Below, piece after piece: positions 49,928 through 57,873 of a stretch of DNA of 64,000 nucleotides (position 1 is the first letter of the stretch; the number at the start of each line of letters is the position of its first letter). The position numbers and the translations under genes are program-made. Source of the stretch: an uncultured Bulleidia sp. (lineage in GTDB: Bacteria > Bacillota_I > Bacilli_A > Erysipelotrichales > Erysipelotrichaceae); contig CAMUDN010000008.1 of the NCBI GenBank assembly GCA_947087645.1, positions 6,951 to 70,950 on the forward strand, in the 5' to 3' direction. The notes below the pieces were generated by a model. The model saw only the letters and a list, made by a program, of their open reading frames with translations. It was not told the DNA's origin and did no database searches.

Positions 49928-51913
49928 ATGAAAGAAAAATTAACAAAAATTCAGCGTATAGCTGTAAGTATTGTTGGTATTGAATTTTTATTAGCAATTG
50001 TATTTGGCTCTTTTTTCAGAATGATTATTTGGCCAATTCTTTTTCTTATTGTTTTAGAGATTGTATTATTATTCTGGACTTTTGATTATTTAGAAAAAAG
50101 TGTTCAACAAGAAACTTCGACAATTAAACATGTTTTAGGTAAGTCGACGATGTTAGCTTATCGTTTAGCAGGTTTAGGAACAGTTGTTTATGATGAAAAC
50201 TACGTTATCATTTCTATGTCTGATTTATTTAAAGATTTAGGTATTGAAAAAGTAGGCATGAAACTTTTAAATTGGATCCCGGAAGCTAATGATTTAATTG
50301 CTGGTAGTACTGATATTGCTTATGTTGAGTTAGAAGGGCGCATTTTTGAATTGACAAGGCAAGAAGATGAGCCAACAATCTTTTTTAAAGATGTAACGGA
50401 AATTAATAAGTTAAAAGACTTTTTAAAACAGCAAGAATTAGTTATTGCTTTAGCTAGCTTTGATAATTATGAAGAAAGTACACTATATGCTGATGATGCA
50501 GATATTGCTTTGATTAATGCGGCTATTCGTACACCATTAAGTGAATATGCTCAAACACATGGTATTTTCTTACGACGCTTAAATAATAATCGTTATTTAT
50601 TTATTTTAAATGAAAAGATATATGAAGAGTTAGTAAAAGACCGTTTTTCGATTCTAAAAAAAATTCGTACAGTATCTGCTAGTGTTGATGTATCAATTAC
50701 TCTTTCCATGGCATTTGCAAGAGGAAGTCATGATTTTTTAGAGTTGGATGAAATGGTCACAAAGTTGATGGATTTAGCACAAACACGAGGTGGAGACCAA
50801 GTAGCTATGCAAGTGAAGGGTGCTGATGTGCAATTTTTTGGTGGTTCTTCTGAAGCAACAGAAAAACGTTCACGAGTAAGAGTACGAGTTATTTCACATG
50901 CTTTACGTGATTTAATCATGCATAGTTCAAATATTATTATTGCTGGTCATAAAACAGCTGATTTTGATTGTATTGGTTCGGCTTTAGCAGTTGCTAAGAT
51001 GAGTTTAGCTTTAGGTAAACAAGCTTGTATTATTACGAAGACGGGTGGATTAGAAGAAAAAGTTGCAGCTGCTTTAGAAACACATCAGGCAGAATTTGAA
51101 AAGGAAGGTATTGTTTTTGTTTCTGAGAATGAAGCATTGAATCAATTACGAGAAGAAAGTTTAGTAATTATGGTTGACCATCATAATGTACAGCAATCAA
51201 ATGGCGCAAAAGTAGAAGAAGTTGCTAAAAAAGTAGCGATTATTGATCATCATCGTCGAAGTAGTGAAATGGGCGTAAAACCAATCTTACTTTATATAGA
51301 GGCAGCAGCTTCAAGTGCTAATGAATTAGTTAGTGAAATGATTCCTTATGTTGCACCAAAAGCAGATATTAGTCCTTTAGATGCTTCTTTTATGTTAGCA
51401 GGTATGATTATTGATACACGTCAATGGCGTGTCCGTACTTCATCACGGACTTATGATGCTGCTAGTGCTATTCGTAATTATGGTGGTGATCCTCAAGTAG
51501 CATATGCTTATTTACGTGAAAGTTATGAAGAATTTCAATTAAAAAATAATGTGATGGCAAAAGCTATCCGTAAGAAAAATGGTATTGTTATTGCATTAGT
51601 GGATCAAAAAAGTATTACGCGTTCAATGATGTCACAAATAGCTGATGAAATTTTAAATGTTCAAGGTAGTGAAGCAGCATTTGTGATTGCTGAAGATGAA
51701 CAAGGTTTAAGCTGTATAAGTGCTCGTAGCAATGGTAAAATAAATGTACAGGTAATTATGGAAAATTTAGGTGGTGGTGGTCATTTAAGTGCTGCTGCTG
51801 TTCAGCGCAAAGATATTAATATTCAAGAGTTGAAAAAGGAATTGGTTAAACAAATAGATGCATTAGATATAGGAGGATATGAACATGAAAGTGATTCTCA
51901 AACAGGATGTTAA
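49928..51913 (+). CDS. gdpP: Cyclic-di-AMP phosphodiesterase GdpP
   Basis: GdpP (661 residues) hydrolyses c-di-AMP and thus controls potassium, turgor and wall stress responses. Order: two TM helices (about 10-60), a PAS-like domain (about 70-160), a degenerate GGDEF domain (about 170-300), then the DHH/DHHA1 phosphodiesterase. Metal and catalytic motifs are AGHKTADFDCIGSA, VDHH (around residue 417) and IIDHHRR; the DHHA1 part ends with GGGGHLSAAAVQ. The length matches the family. It overlaps the start of rplI by 29 bases, as in other Firmicutes. Confidence 0.96.
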   Translation: MKEKLTKIQRIAVSIVGIEFLLAIVFGSFFRMIIWPILFLIVLEIVLLFWTFDYLEKSVQQETSTIKHVLGKSTMLAYRLAGLGTVVYDENYVIISMSDLFKDLGIEKVGMKLLNWIPEANDLIAGSTDIAYVELEGRIFELTRQEDEPTIFFKDVTEINKLKDFLKQQELVIALASFDNYEESTLYADDADIALINAAIRTPLSEYAQTHGIFLRRLNNNRYLFILNEKIYEELVKDRFSILKKIRTVSASVDVSITLSMAFARGSHDFLELDEMVTKLMDLAQTRGGDQVAMQVKGADVQFFGGSSEATEKRSRVRVRVISHALRDLIMHSSNIIIAGHKTADFDCIGSALAVAKMSLALGKQACIITKTGGLEEKVAAALETHQAEFEKEGIVFVSENEALNQLREESLVIMVDHHNVQQSNGAKVEEVAKKVAIIDHHRRSSEMGVKPILLYIEAAASSANELVSEMIPYVAPKADISPLDASFMLAGMIIDTRQWRVRTSSRTYDAASAIRNYGGDPQVAYAYLRESYEEFQLKNNVMAKAIRKKNGIVIALVDQKSITRSMMSQIADEILNVQGSEAAFVIAEDEQGLSCISARSNGKINVQVIMENLGGGGHLSAAAVQRKDINIQELKKELVKQIDALDIGGYEHESDSQTGC

Positions 51914-52331
51914 AAAAGTAGGTAAAAAAGGTGAAATAGTTGAAGTTAGTGATGGTTATGGACGTAACTTTTTAGTTGCTCGGGGTTTAGCTGTTATAGA
52001 AACAAAAGTAGCTCGTGAAATTTTATCTAATCAAAGAGCTAAAGAACAAGCAGAATATGAAGAAAATAAGGAAAAAGCTAAGCTTATAGCTAAAGAATTA
52101 GATCAGTTAACATTAACCTTTCATGTTAAATCAGGACAAGAGGGGAGAATGTTTGGTTCTGTATCAACGAAACAGATAATGACAGAGTTAAGAAAGTTAA
52201 ATTATCATTTTGATAAGCATGTTATTTTAGATACGCATCCAATTCAAACATTAGGTACAACAAAAGTACGTTTAGAAATTTTCAAAGGGGTTATTGCGAC
52301 TATTTCGGTGAAAGTGTTGGGAAATAACTAA
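51885..52331 (+). CDS. rplI: 50S ribosomal protein L9
   Basis: L9 (148 residues), a 50S subunit protein with two domains joined by a long helix. The N-terminal MKVILKQDVKKVGKKGEIVEV and the GYGRNFL segment are conserved; the C-terminal domain contains GRMFGSVS. The start at 51885 is chosen over an in-frame ATG at 51879, because AGGAGG (51871-51876) is correctly spaced only for the later one. It begins inside the end of gdpP and its stop overlaps the dnaB start by one base. Confidence 0.97.
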   Translation: MKVILKQDVKKVGKKGEIVEVSDGYGRNFLVARGLAVIETKVAREILSNQRAKEQAEYEENKEKAKLIAKELDQLTLTFHVKSGQEGRMFGSVSTKQIMTELRKLNYHFDKHVILDTHPIQTLGTTKVRLEIFKGVIATISVKVLGNN

Positions 52332-53695
52332 TGGCAAGAACATTACCAACCATTCCAGAAATAGAAAAGAGTTTTTTGGGAACAATTCTTTTATATCCAG
52401 AAAGTAATCATCAAGTACTTGATAGTCTAGTTGAAGATGATTTTTTTGATGAGCGTCATCAACATGTTTTTCGTATTTTAAAAAAATTACGAGAAAAAGG
52501 CATTCCTACCGAAGTAATGAATGTTCAAGCAGCATTGGAAGATGAACATTTATTGGATGCAGTAGGGGGATTTAATTATTTATTAGAACTACAAAATTCA
52601 GCTATTTCTTATAATAAACCCGAACAATTTGTAACCCAATTAAAAGAGAAACGTCTGCAAAGAGAAATGATTCAAGCAACGGAGGCTATAGCAGCTAAAG
52701 GTTATGAAGGAGTTAGTGATTTATCAGTTTATTTAGCAAATGCAGAAGAAGAAATATTACGTATTTCGCGTTCACGTGAAGTTGGTGGTTTTAAAGACAT
52801 TGCTTCAACAATGGATGAATTAAAAGAAGAAATGAAACGTAATGCGGAAGCAAATACAGAGATTACGGGTTATAAAACTTCTTATAAAGATTTAGATTAT
52901 TTAACTCATGGTTTACAAAAAGGTGATTTGATTATTGTAGCTGCTCGTCCTTCAATGGGAAAAACAGCGTTTGCTTTAAATATTTTAAAAAATGTTGCTA
53001 ATCATAATCCAGGAGCAGTTATTATGTTCTCTTTAGAAATGAGTAGTGTTGATTTAGCAAGACGTATTTTAAGTGCAGAGTCACATATTGCTGGTGATAA
53101 AATAAGAGTTCCTCGTCGTTTAAATGCTGATGAGTGGAATTTGTTATACGAAGTCATGAATGATTTCAAAATGACTAATAAAATTTTTATTGATGATTTT
53201 CCTAATCGTAAAGTTCGTGATATGTATCAAAAGTGTCGTGAAGTTAAAAAAGAACATGGTCTTAGTTTAATCGTTGTTGATTATATTCAGTTATTATCAG
53301 CAGATAGTAAAAAAGGTGAAAATCGTCAACAGGAAGTTTCTGAGATTTCCCGTGCATTAAAAGCTTTAGCAAGAGAATTAGATGTGCCAGTTATAGCTCT
53401 TTCTCAATTATCAAGAGAAGTTGAGAAAAGAGAGGATAAGCATCCCATGATGTCTGATTTACGTGAATCAGGAGCTATTGAGCAAGATGCAGATATTATT
53501 ATGTTATTGTATCGTCCAGCTTATTATGATCGTAAAACAGAAGGTGCTAAAGCACAAGAAACAGCTGATAATTCCGAAATGTTAGAAGTAAATGTAGCGA
53601 AACATCGTAATGGAGCAACCCGACAAATTAAATTAGCTTTTGTAGGTAGCACAAATGCAATTATGTCGGTTGAATATCGGAAAGAAGAAAAATGA
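52331..53695 (+). CDS. dnaB: Replicative DNA helicase
   Basis: DnaB (454 residues), the hexameric replication fork helicase (called DnaC in Bacillus). The N-terminal domain (IPEIEKSFLGTILLYPE) interacts with primase; the RecA-like domain has Walker A ARPSMGKTAFALN, Walker B LIVVDYIQLL, and the conserved ALSQLSREVEKR and DLRESGAIEQDAD. Its ATG shares one base with the rplI stop. Its end overlaps the following gene by 4 bases (ATGA). Confidence 0.98.
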   Translation: MARTLPTIPEIEKSFLGTILLYPESNHQVLDSLVEDDFFDERHQHVFRILKKLREKGIPTEVMNVQAALEDEHLLDAVGGFNYLLELQNSAISYNKPEQFVTQLKEKRLQREMIQATEAIAAKGYEGVSDLSVYLANAEEEILRISRSREVGGFKDIASTMDELKEEMKRNAEANTEITGYKTSYKDLDYLTHGLQKGDLIIVAARPSMGKTAFALNILKNVANHNPGAVIMFSLEMSSVDLARRILSAESHIAGDKIRVPRRLNADEWNLLYEVMNDFKMTNKIFIDDFPNRKVRDMYQKCREVKKEHGLSLIVVDYIQLLSADSKKGENRQQEVSEISRALKALARELDVPVIALSQLSREVEKREDKHPMMSDLRESGAIEQDADIIMLLYRPAYYDRKTEGAKAQETADNSEMLEVNVAKHRNGATRQIKLAFVGSTNAIMSVEYRKEEK

Positions 53696-55200
53696 AATTA
53701 ATAATTGCATTAATAGGGGCAGCCTTTTTATCCGTGGGGATAGTTATAACCAGTCAACAAGTGAATATAACAGATGTTGCCGTTACTAAAAAATATGGCA
53801 TTTTTAATCAGTCAATAGCTTATATTTCGACAAGTCCACATAAAAATTATGAATTGTTTAAAGATGGTAAATTGATTGGCATTTTTCGTTCTAAAGAAGT
53901 ATTAAAGAAACATTTAAAAGATATTTATGAGACAAGATATAAGCAGAAATATCCGCATAGTTCTTGTCATTTAGGGCGAGGTTATTATCTTTTAGAAAGA
54001 AAAAGTTATGAGCTTTTTTCGGATGCTGATCAGCAAATAATTAATTATTTAGATCATGAAAATCAATATATGATTCAAGTAAAAGCTATTTGTTTTGAAA
54101 AAAATGGTCAGGAATACGCTAAAATATTTGTCAAAAATAATGAAATTTATGAAAATGCTTTACGTCAATTTTTATCTTTATTTATTGATAAAAGCAGTCT
54201 TAAACGGATCCAAAATAATCAGGATATTAAATTAAATCACTATGGGCATACGGTAACAAATTTAGTTATTCAAGAAAAAATTAGAACATATCGTACATTT
54301 GCTTTCGAAAGTGAAATAAAAAAGACACAGAAAGATGTTTTTGAATATTTGTGTTATGGAGATAATAAAACTAGAGAATATTATACTGTTAAAAAAGGTG
54401 ACACAATTGAAGGTGTTGGTCTTTTAAATCATGGTTTAAGTGCTGAACAAGTTGTTAACTTAAATGCGGATAAATTAACATATACTAAGCAAAAATTAAA
54501 AGAAGGAGATAAATTAAATGTTAGTTATTTTTCTTCACCTTTAAATGTTGAAGTGTTTAAGAAGACATTTAAAGCAATAAACATCGATTTTAAAGTAAAT
54601 TATATTCAAGATAGTAATTTAAAAAGTGGTATGTTTAAAATCATGAAAAATGGGAAAAATGGTATACAAAATTCTATTTTTGAAGAAAAGTGGATTAATG
54701 GTGTTTTACATGAAGCTAAAGAAAAAAGTACTAAAATTATTCAATATCCAGAGAATGCTGTTATAGCAATTGGTATAAGGGGTAAGAAAAGTATCGGTAT
54801 TGGTTTTTATCGGGCACCAACAGATAATGCTGTCATTGCTTGTCATAGTGCTTGTTATGCACATCACACAGGGCTTGATTTTATTGATGCTTATAATAGA
54901 TTTGGTTCTGTTTATGCAGCCGATAATGGTATTGTCAAAGAGAATAGTAGTAGTTTAAAAGGTGGCCACTATGTACTTATTGATCATCAAAATGGTTATG
55001 AAAGCTACTATGGACATTTAGCTAAAAATTCACCATTAGCAATTGGTGAAGCAGTTAGTAAAGGTGATGTAATAGGTAAAATTGGTATGAGTGGTAAAGC
55101 TAATGGACCATATGTTCATTTTTATATCAAACGTAAAAAGGATCATAAAATAGTTGATGCATGTGATGGATTCCTTGATTGTTCGAGGTATAGTCAATGA
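53692..55200 (+). CDS. M23-like protein with LysM and G5-like domains, one catalytic His missing
   Basis: A 502-residue protein with an N-terminal TM helix or signal, so extracellular. After a novel region (30-220) come a LysM-like segment (YYTVKKGDTIEGVGLLNH, near 230-280), a G5-like domain (about 280-350) and an M23 domain (about 375-495). Three zinc ligands of LytM-type enzymes are present (His392 and Asp396 in HTGLD, His476), as is His442 in YYGHLA, but the first His of the HxH motif is Tyr474 (GPYVHF). It therefore probably binds metal but may not cut peptidoglycan. It occupies the place where walRK-walHI would be in Bacillus. Confidence 0.82.
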   Translation: MKLIIALIGAAFLSVGIVITSQQVNITDVAVTKKYGIFNQSIAYISTSPHKNYELFKDGKLIGIFRSKEVLKKHLKDIYETRYKQKYPHSSCHLGRGYYLLERKSYELFSDADQQIINYLDHENQYMIQVKAICFEKNGQEYAKIFVKNNEIYENALRQFLSLFIDKSSLKRIQNNQDIKLNHYGHTVTNLVIQEKIRTYRTFAFESEIKKTQKDVFEYLCYGDNKTREYYTVKKGDTIEGVGLLNHGLSAEQVVNLNADKLTYTKQKLKEGDKLNVSYFSSPLNVEVFKKTFKAINIDFKVNYIQDSNLKSGMFKIMKNGKNGIQNSIFEEKWINGVLHEAKEKSTKIIQYPENAVIAIGIRGKKSIGIGFYRAPTDNAVIACHSACYAHHTGLDFIDAYNRFGSVYAADNGIVKENSSSLKGGHYVLIDHQNGYESYYGHLAKNSPLAIGEAVSKGDVIGKIGMSGKANGPYVHFYIKRKKDHKIVDACDGFLDCSRYSQ

Positions 55201-55997
55201 TGAAATATAGCTTATTTTGTTCGGGATCTAAAGGAAATAGTTTTTATTTAGCAGATGGTGATGTACATTTGCTTGTTGATTGTGGTGCAAGTAAACATCG
55301 CATAATGGATGGCTTTACTAATTTTCATGCTAATGTACAAGATTTAGATGCTATATTAATTACGCATAATCATAGTGATCATATATCAGCTTTAAAATAT
55401 TTTAAAAATTATTTAATTTATGCTCCAATTAATTTAGATGATATACCAGTTACTTTAATAGCAGCAGATAAACCCTTTAATATTAAACATTTAAAGATTG
55501 TACCAATTGCTTTATCACATGATGCTGGTTCAACATTGGGCTATGTTTTTGATAATGGGCAAGAAAGATTGCTTTATATGACTGATACTGGTTATTTACA
55601 TGAAAAATATTTTTCCTATCTTAAAGGATTAGACTATATTGTTATTGAAAGTAATCATGATGTTGAGATGTTGATGCATACTAATCGTCCTTATTATTTA
55701 AAAAGAAGAATTTTGAGCGATGAAGGACATTTAAGTAATAATAGTTGTGCAAATATTTTAGAACATATTGTGACAACTAAAACAAAATATATTTGGTTAG
55801 CGCACTTATCACAAGAAGCAAATACACCAAAATTAGCTTTGCAATGTAGTTTAAATGTTTTACGTAAGATACCAACTAATTCACAATTAATGATTGCAGC
55901 AGCAGAACAGTTTAGGCCATTAAAGAAAGGTGATCAAGATGAAGAAATGGACTTTGGTAATTATTATTCTTTTGTTAATATGGAATCTTTTTCTTAG
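55197..55997 (+). CDS. walJ: WalJ/YycJ-type metallo-beta-lactamase-fold hydrolase
   Basis: A 266-residue metallo-beta-lactamase-fold protein of the YycJ/WalJ type, thought to be an exonuclease-like hydrolase linked to cell wall and DNA metabolism. The metal motif HxHxDH is present (ITHNHSDHIS), as are SLFCSGSKGNS at the N-terminus and YMTDTGY. It overlaps the M23-like gene by 4 bases and the HtrA-like gene by 59 bases, and the order matches the end of the wal operon of Bacillus (walJ-htrC-rlmH), although walR and walK are absent here. Confidence 0.92.
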   Translation: MMKYSLFCSGSKGNSFYLADGDVHLLVDCGASKHRIMDGFTNFHANVQDLDAILITHNHSDHISALKYFKNYLIYAPINLDDIPVTLIAADKPFNIKHLKIVPIALSHDAGSTLGYVFDNGQERLLYMTDTGYLHEKYFSYLKGLDYIVIESNHDVEMLMHTNRPYYLKRRILSDEGHLSNNSCANILEHIVTTKTKYIWLAHLSQEANTPKLALQCSLNVLRKIPTNSQLMIAAAEQFRPLKKGDQDEEMDFGNYYSFVNMESFS

Positions 55998-56976
55998 CTT
56001 TTATTTCTTTTTTGAGCGACAAAGTGATAAAGATATTCCAAAAATTAATGTGATGCATGGTATTAATTCAGAAAAAGCGGATGTTACCAAGCTGACAAAT
56101 CAAGTTCATTCAGCAATTGTACAGGTTCATGTTACAGGAGCTTTTGGTAATAAACGGGCGAGTGGTTTTATTGTTGAGCAAGCAAAAAACAGTTTAAAGA
56201 TAGTTACCGTTGCTAGTGTTTTAGAAGATAATGAAAAAATAAGTGTTACTTTTGATTCCGGGGCAATGGTTGAGGCAGAATTAATTAATAAAAGTAAAGA
56301 AGCTAATGTTGCTTTATTGAAGGTTAATGTTCCTTTTCAAGTGATACCGTTACAACTAGCTAAAGAAAAAAGTTATCAATTAGGTAAGATGGTAATTGCT
56401 TTAGGAGCACGTCAAATCATGAGTGGATCAGCTTGTATTTCAAGTGGGGTAATGTCAAATCGTTTACAATATTCATTAAGTGTAAAAGATAGTTGGCGAA
56501 TGAATATAATTCAAAGTGATACAATGGTTCAGAAAGATATGTATGGGGGTGTTATTCTTGATGGTACAGGTACGATATTAGGTATGATTATTGATCCGCC
56601 ATATGGTCAAAGTGCTAACTTTTCATATGCTATAGCATCTTTTGAATTAGCTGAGATAATCAATCAATTAGGACAAAAAAAGGCGTTACATCGAGGAAAT
56701 TTAGGGTTAATAGTACGTAATGTTGCGGAATTATATAGCTATGAAAAAAGTTTTCGTAATTTAAAGTTAGATAATAATAAAGGTGTTCTAGTGATGGCAA
56801 GTTCTGATAATTCAGAGTTTTTAGCAGGTGATGTGATCACTAAGATAGATAAAACAAAAATAGATACAATTACTGATTATATTAAATTTGCTTATCAGCA
56901 CCAATCAGGTGATAAAGTAACTGTGACATTAGAAAGAAATGGGCAGGAAATGACTTTGGCGGTAAAAATGAAATGA
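55939..56976 (+). CDS. HtrA-like membrane protein with no catalytic triad (pseudoprotease)
   Basis: A 345-residue HtrA-type protein: one N-terminal TM helix, a trypsin-like fold (about 50-245) and a PDZ domain (about 255-345). Compared with HtrA enzymes, all three catalytic residues are changed: the His of TNNHVV is Ser93 (TVASVL), the Asp of TDLAVLK is Asn123 (EANVALLK), and the Ser of GNSGGP is Tyr202 (KDMYGGV). The fold motifs around them, ASGFIV and the IQSD segment, are kept, and the frame is intact. The start is ATG 55939, preceded by AAAGGTGAT; a GTG at 55930 is less likely. It occupies the place of htrC (YycK) in the wal operon. Confidence 0.85.
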   Translation: MKKWTLVIIILLLIWNLFLSFYFFFERQSDKDIPKINVMHGINSEKADVTKLTNQVHSAIVQVHVTGAFGNKRASGFIVEQAKNSLKIVTVASVLEDNEKISVTFDSGAMVEAELINKSKEANVALLKVNVPFQVIPLQLAKEKSYQLGKMVIALGARQIMSGSACISSGVMSNRLQYSLSVKDSWRMNIIQSDTMVQKDMYGGVILDGTGTILGMIIDPPYGQSANFSYAIASFELAEIINQLGQKKALHRGNLGLIVRNVAELYSYEKSFRNLKLDNNKGVLVMASSDNSEFLAGDVITKIDKTKIDTITDYIKFAYQHQSGDKVTVTLERNGQEMTLAVKMK

Positions 56977-57449
56977 TACGGATAATTGCAGTTGGTAAAA
57001 TCAAAGAATCATGGATGAAAATGGGCATAAGTGAATATTTAAAAAGATTGATAGCTTATGAAAAGATAGAAATCGTTGAAGTTGAAGATGAAAAAACACT
57101 TGAAACAAATTCGCAACAACAAAATGAAATAGTTAAAAATAAAGAAGGACAACGTCTTTTAAAAAGAATAAAAGATAATGAATATGTTATTTTATTGGAT
57201 TTAGCAGGTAAACAAAGAAGTAGTGAGCAACTAGCTCAAAAAATAGCTTCTCTTTACGTTCAAGGGAATAGCTCATTATGTTTTGTTATTGGTGGTAGTC
57301 TTGGTATTAGCAAAGCGGTAATACAAAGAGCAAATGATCGTTGGTGCTTATCTCTTTTAACTTTTCCACATCAATTGGTACGGCTTTTTCTCTTAGAACA
57401 AATTTATCGTTCTTTTCGTATTTTGCATCATGAACCATATCATAAATAA
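56973..57449 (+). CDS. rlmH: 23S rRNA pseudouridine-1915 N3-methyltransferase RlmH
   Basis: A 158-residue SPOUT-fold methyltransferase (RlmH/YbeA) that methylates pseudouridine 1915 of 23S rRNA in the 70S ribosome. It has the N-terminal MIRIIAVGKIKESWM, LDLAGKQRSSEQLA, the SAM knot segment FVIGGSLGISKAV, and the C-terminal FPHQLVRLFLLEQIYRSFRI. It overlaps the HtrA-like gene by 4 bases and is usually the last gene of the walJ-htrC-rlmH block. Length 158 is the family norm. Confidence 0.98.
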   Translation: MIRIIAVGKIKESWMKMGISEYLKRLIAYEKIEIVEVEDEKTLETNSQQQNEIVKNKEGQRLLKRIKDNEYVILLDLAGKQRSSEQLAQKIASLYVQGNSSLCFVIGGSLGISKAVIQRANDRWCLSLLTFPHQLVRLFLLEQIYRSFRILHHEPYHK

Positions 57450-57483
57450 ATAAATTATTTATCATTTCGTATATTCATTCTGT

Positions 57484-57512
57484 TTGCATGCTAACTCAAA
57501 TCAGTGTAAAAT
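57484..57512 (+). promoter_or_regulatory. Promoter of ptsH
   Basis: TTGCAT (57484-57489), a 17-base spacer and TAAAAT (57507-57512) preceded by TG-type bases. It lies about 35 bases upstream of the ptsH start in the only gap of the region. Confidence 0.55.
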
Positions 57513-57547
57513 AAGCAGTGAACTAGTGTGAACTATAGGAGGTATAT

Positions 57548-57814
57548 ATGAAGGAAATTACAGTAACTGTAGTTGATCCAGTTGGACTACATGCACGTCC
57601 AGCAACGGTAGCTGTTAATGCAGCAAGCAAGTTTAAAAGTGAAGTAAAAGTAGCTTATAAGGGTCGTACAGTAAATATGAAATCAATTATGGGAGTTATG
57701 TCTTTAGGCATTCCTACACAATCAGAAATTACTGTATCATGTGAAGGTGATGATGAAGAATTAGCAGTTAAAACAATTGAAGATGTTCTTCGTGCACAAA
57801 AAGTAATTGCTTAA
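57548..57814 (+). CDS. ptsH: Phosphocarrier protein HPr
   Basis: HPr (88 residues) takes phosphate from enzyme I at His15 (GLHARPA) and passes it to EIIA proteins such as AgaF. Ser46 lies in VNMKSIMGVMSL, the site used by HPr kinase, so the Ser-P form could act as CcpA corepressor; two cre sites in this window would then be its targets. AGGAGG lies 5-6 bases before the ATG. Unlike in many Firmicutes, ptsI does not follow; phosphoglucomutase does, behind a hairpin. Confidence 0.98.
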   Translation: MKEITVTVVDPVGLHARPATVAVNAASKFKSEVKVAYKGRTVNMKSIMGVMSLGIPTQSEITVSCEGDDEELAVKTIEDVLRAQKVIA

Positions 57815-57831
57815 ACATAAATCAAAAAAAG

Positions 57832-57856
57832 AGGGGGCTTGAGCCTCCTATTTTTA
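57832..57856 (+). terminator. Terminator after ptsH
   Basis: GGGGGC paired with GCCTCC around a short loop, followed by TATTTTT. This G+C-rich stem lies between ptsH and the phosphoglucomutase gene, and may allow partial read-through into the latter, since no other promoter is evident. Confidence 0.7.
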
Positions 57857-57873
57857 ATAGGAAGGTTATAAAA

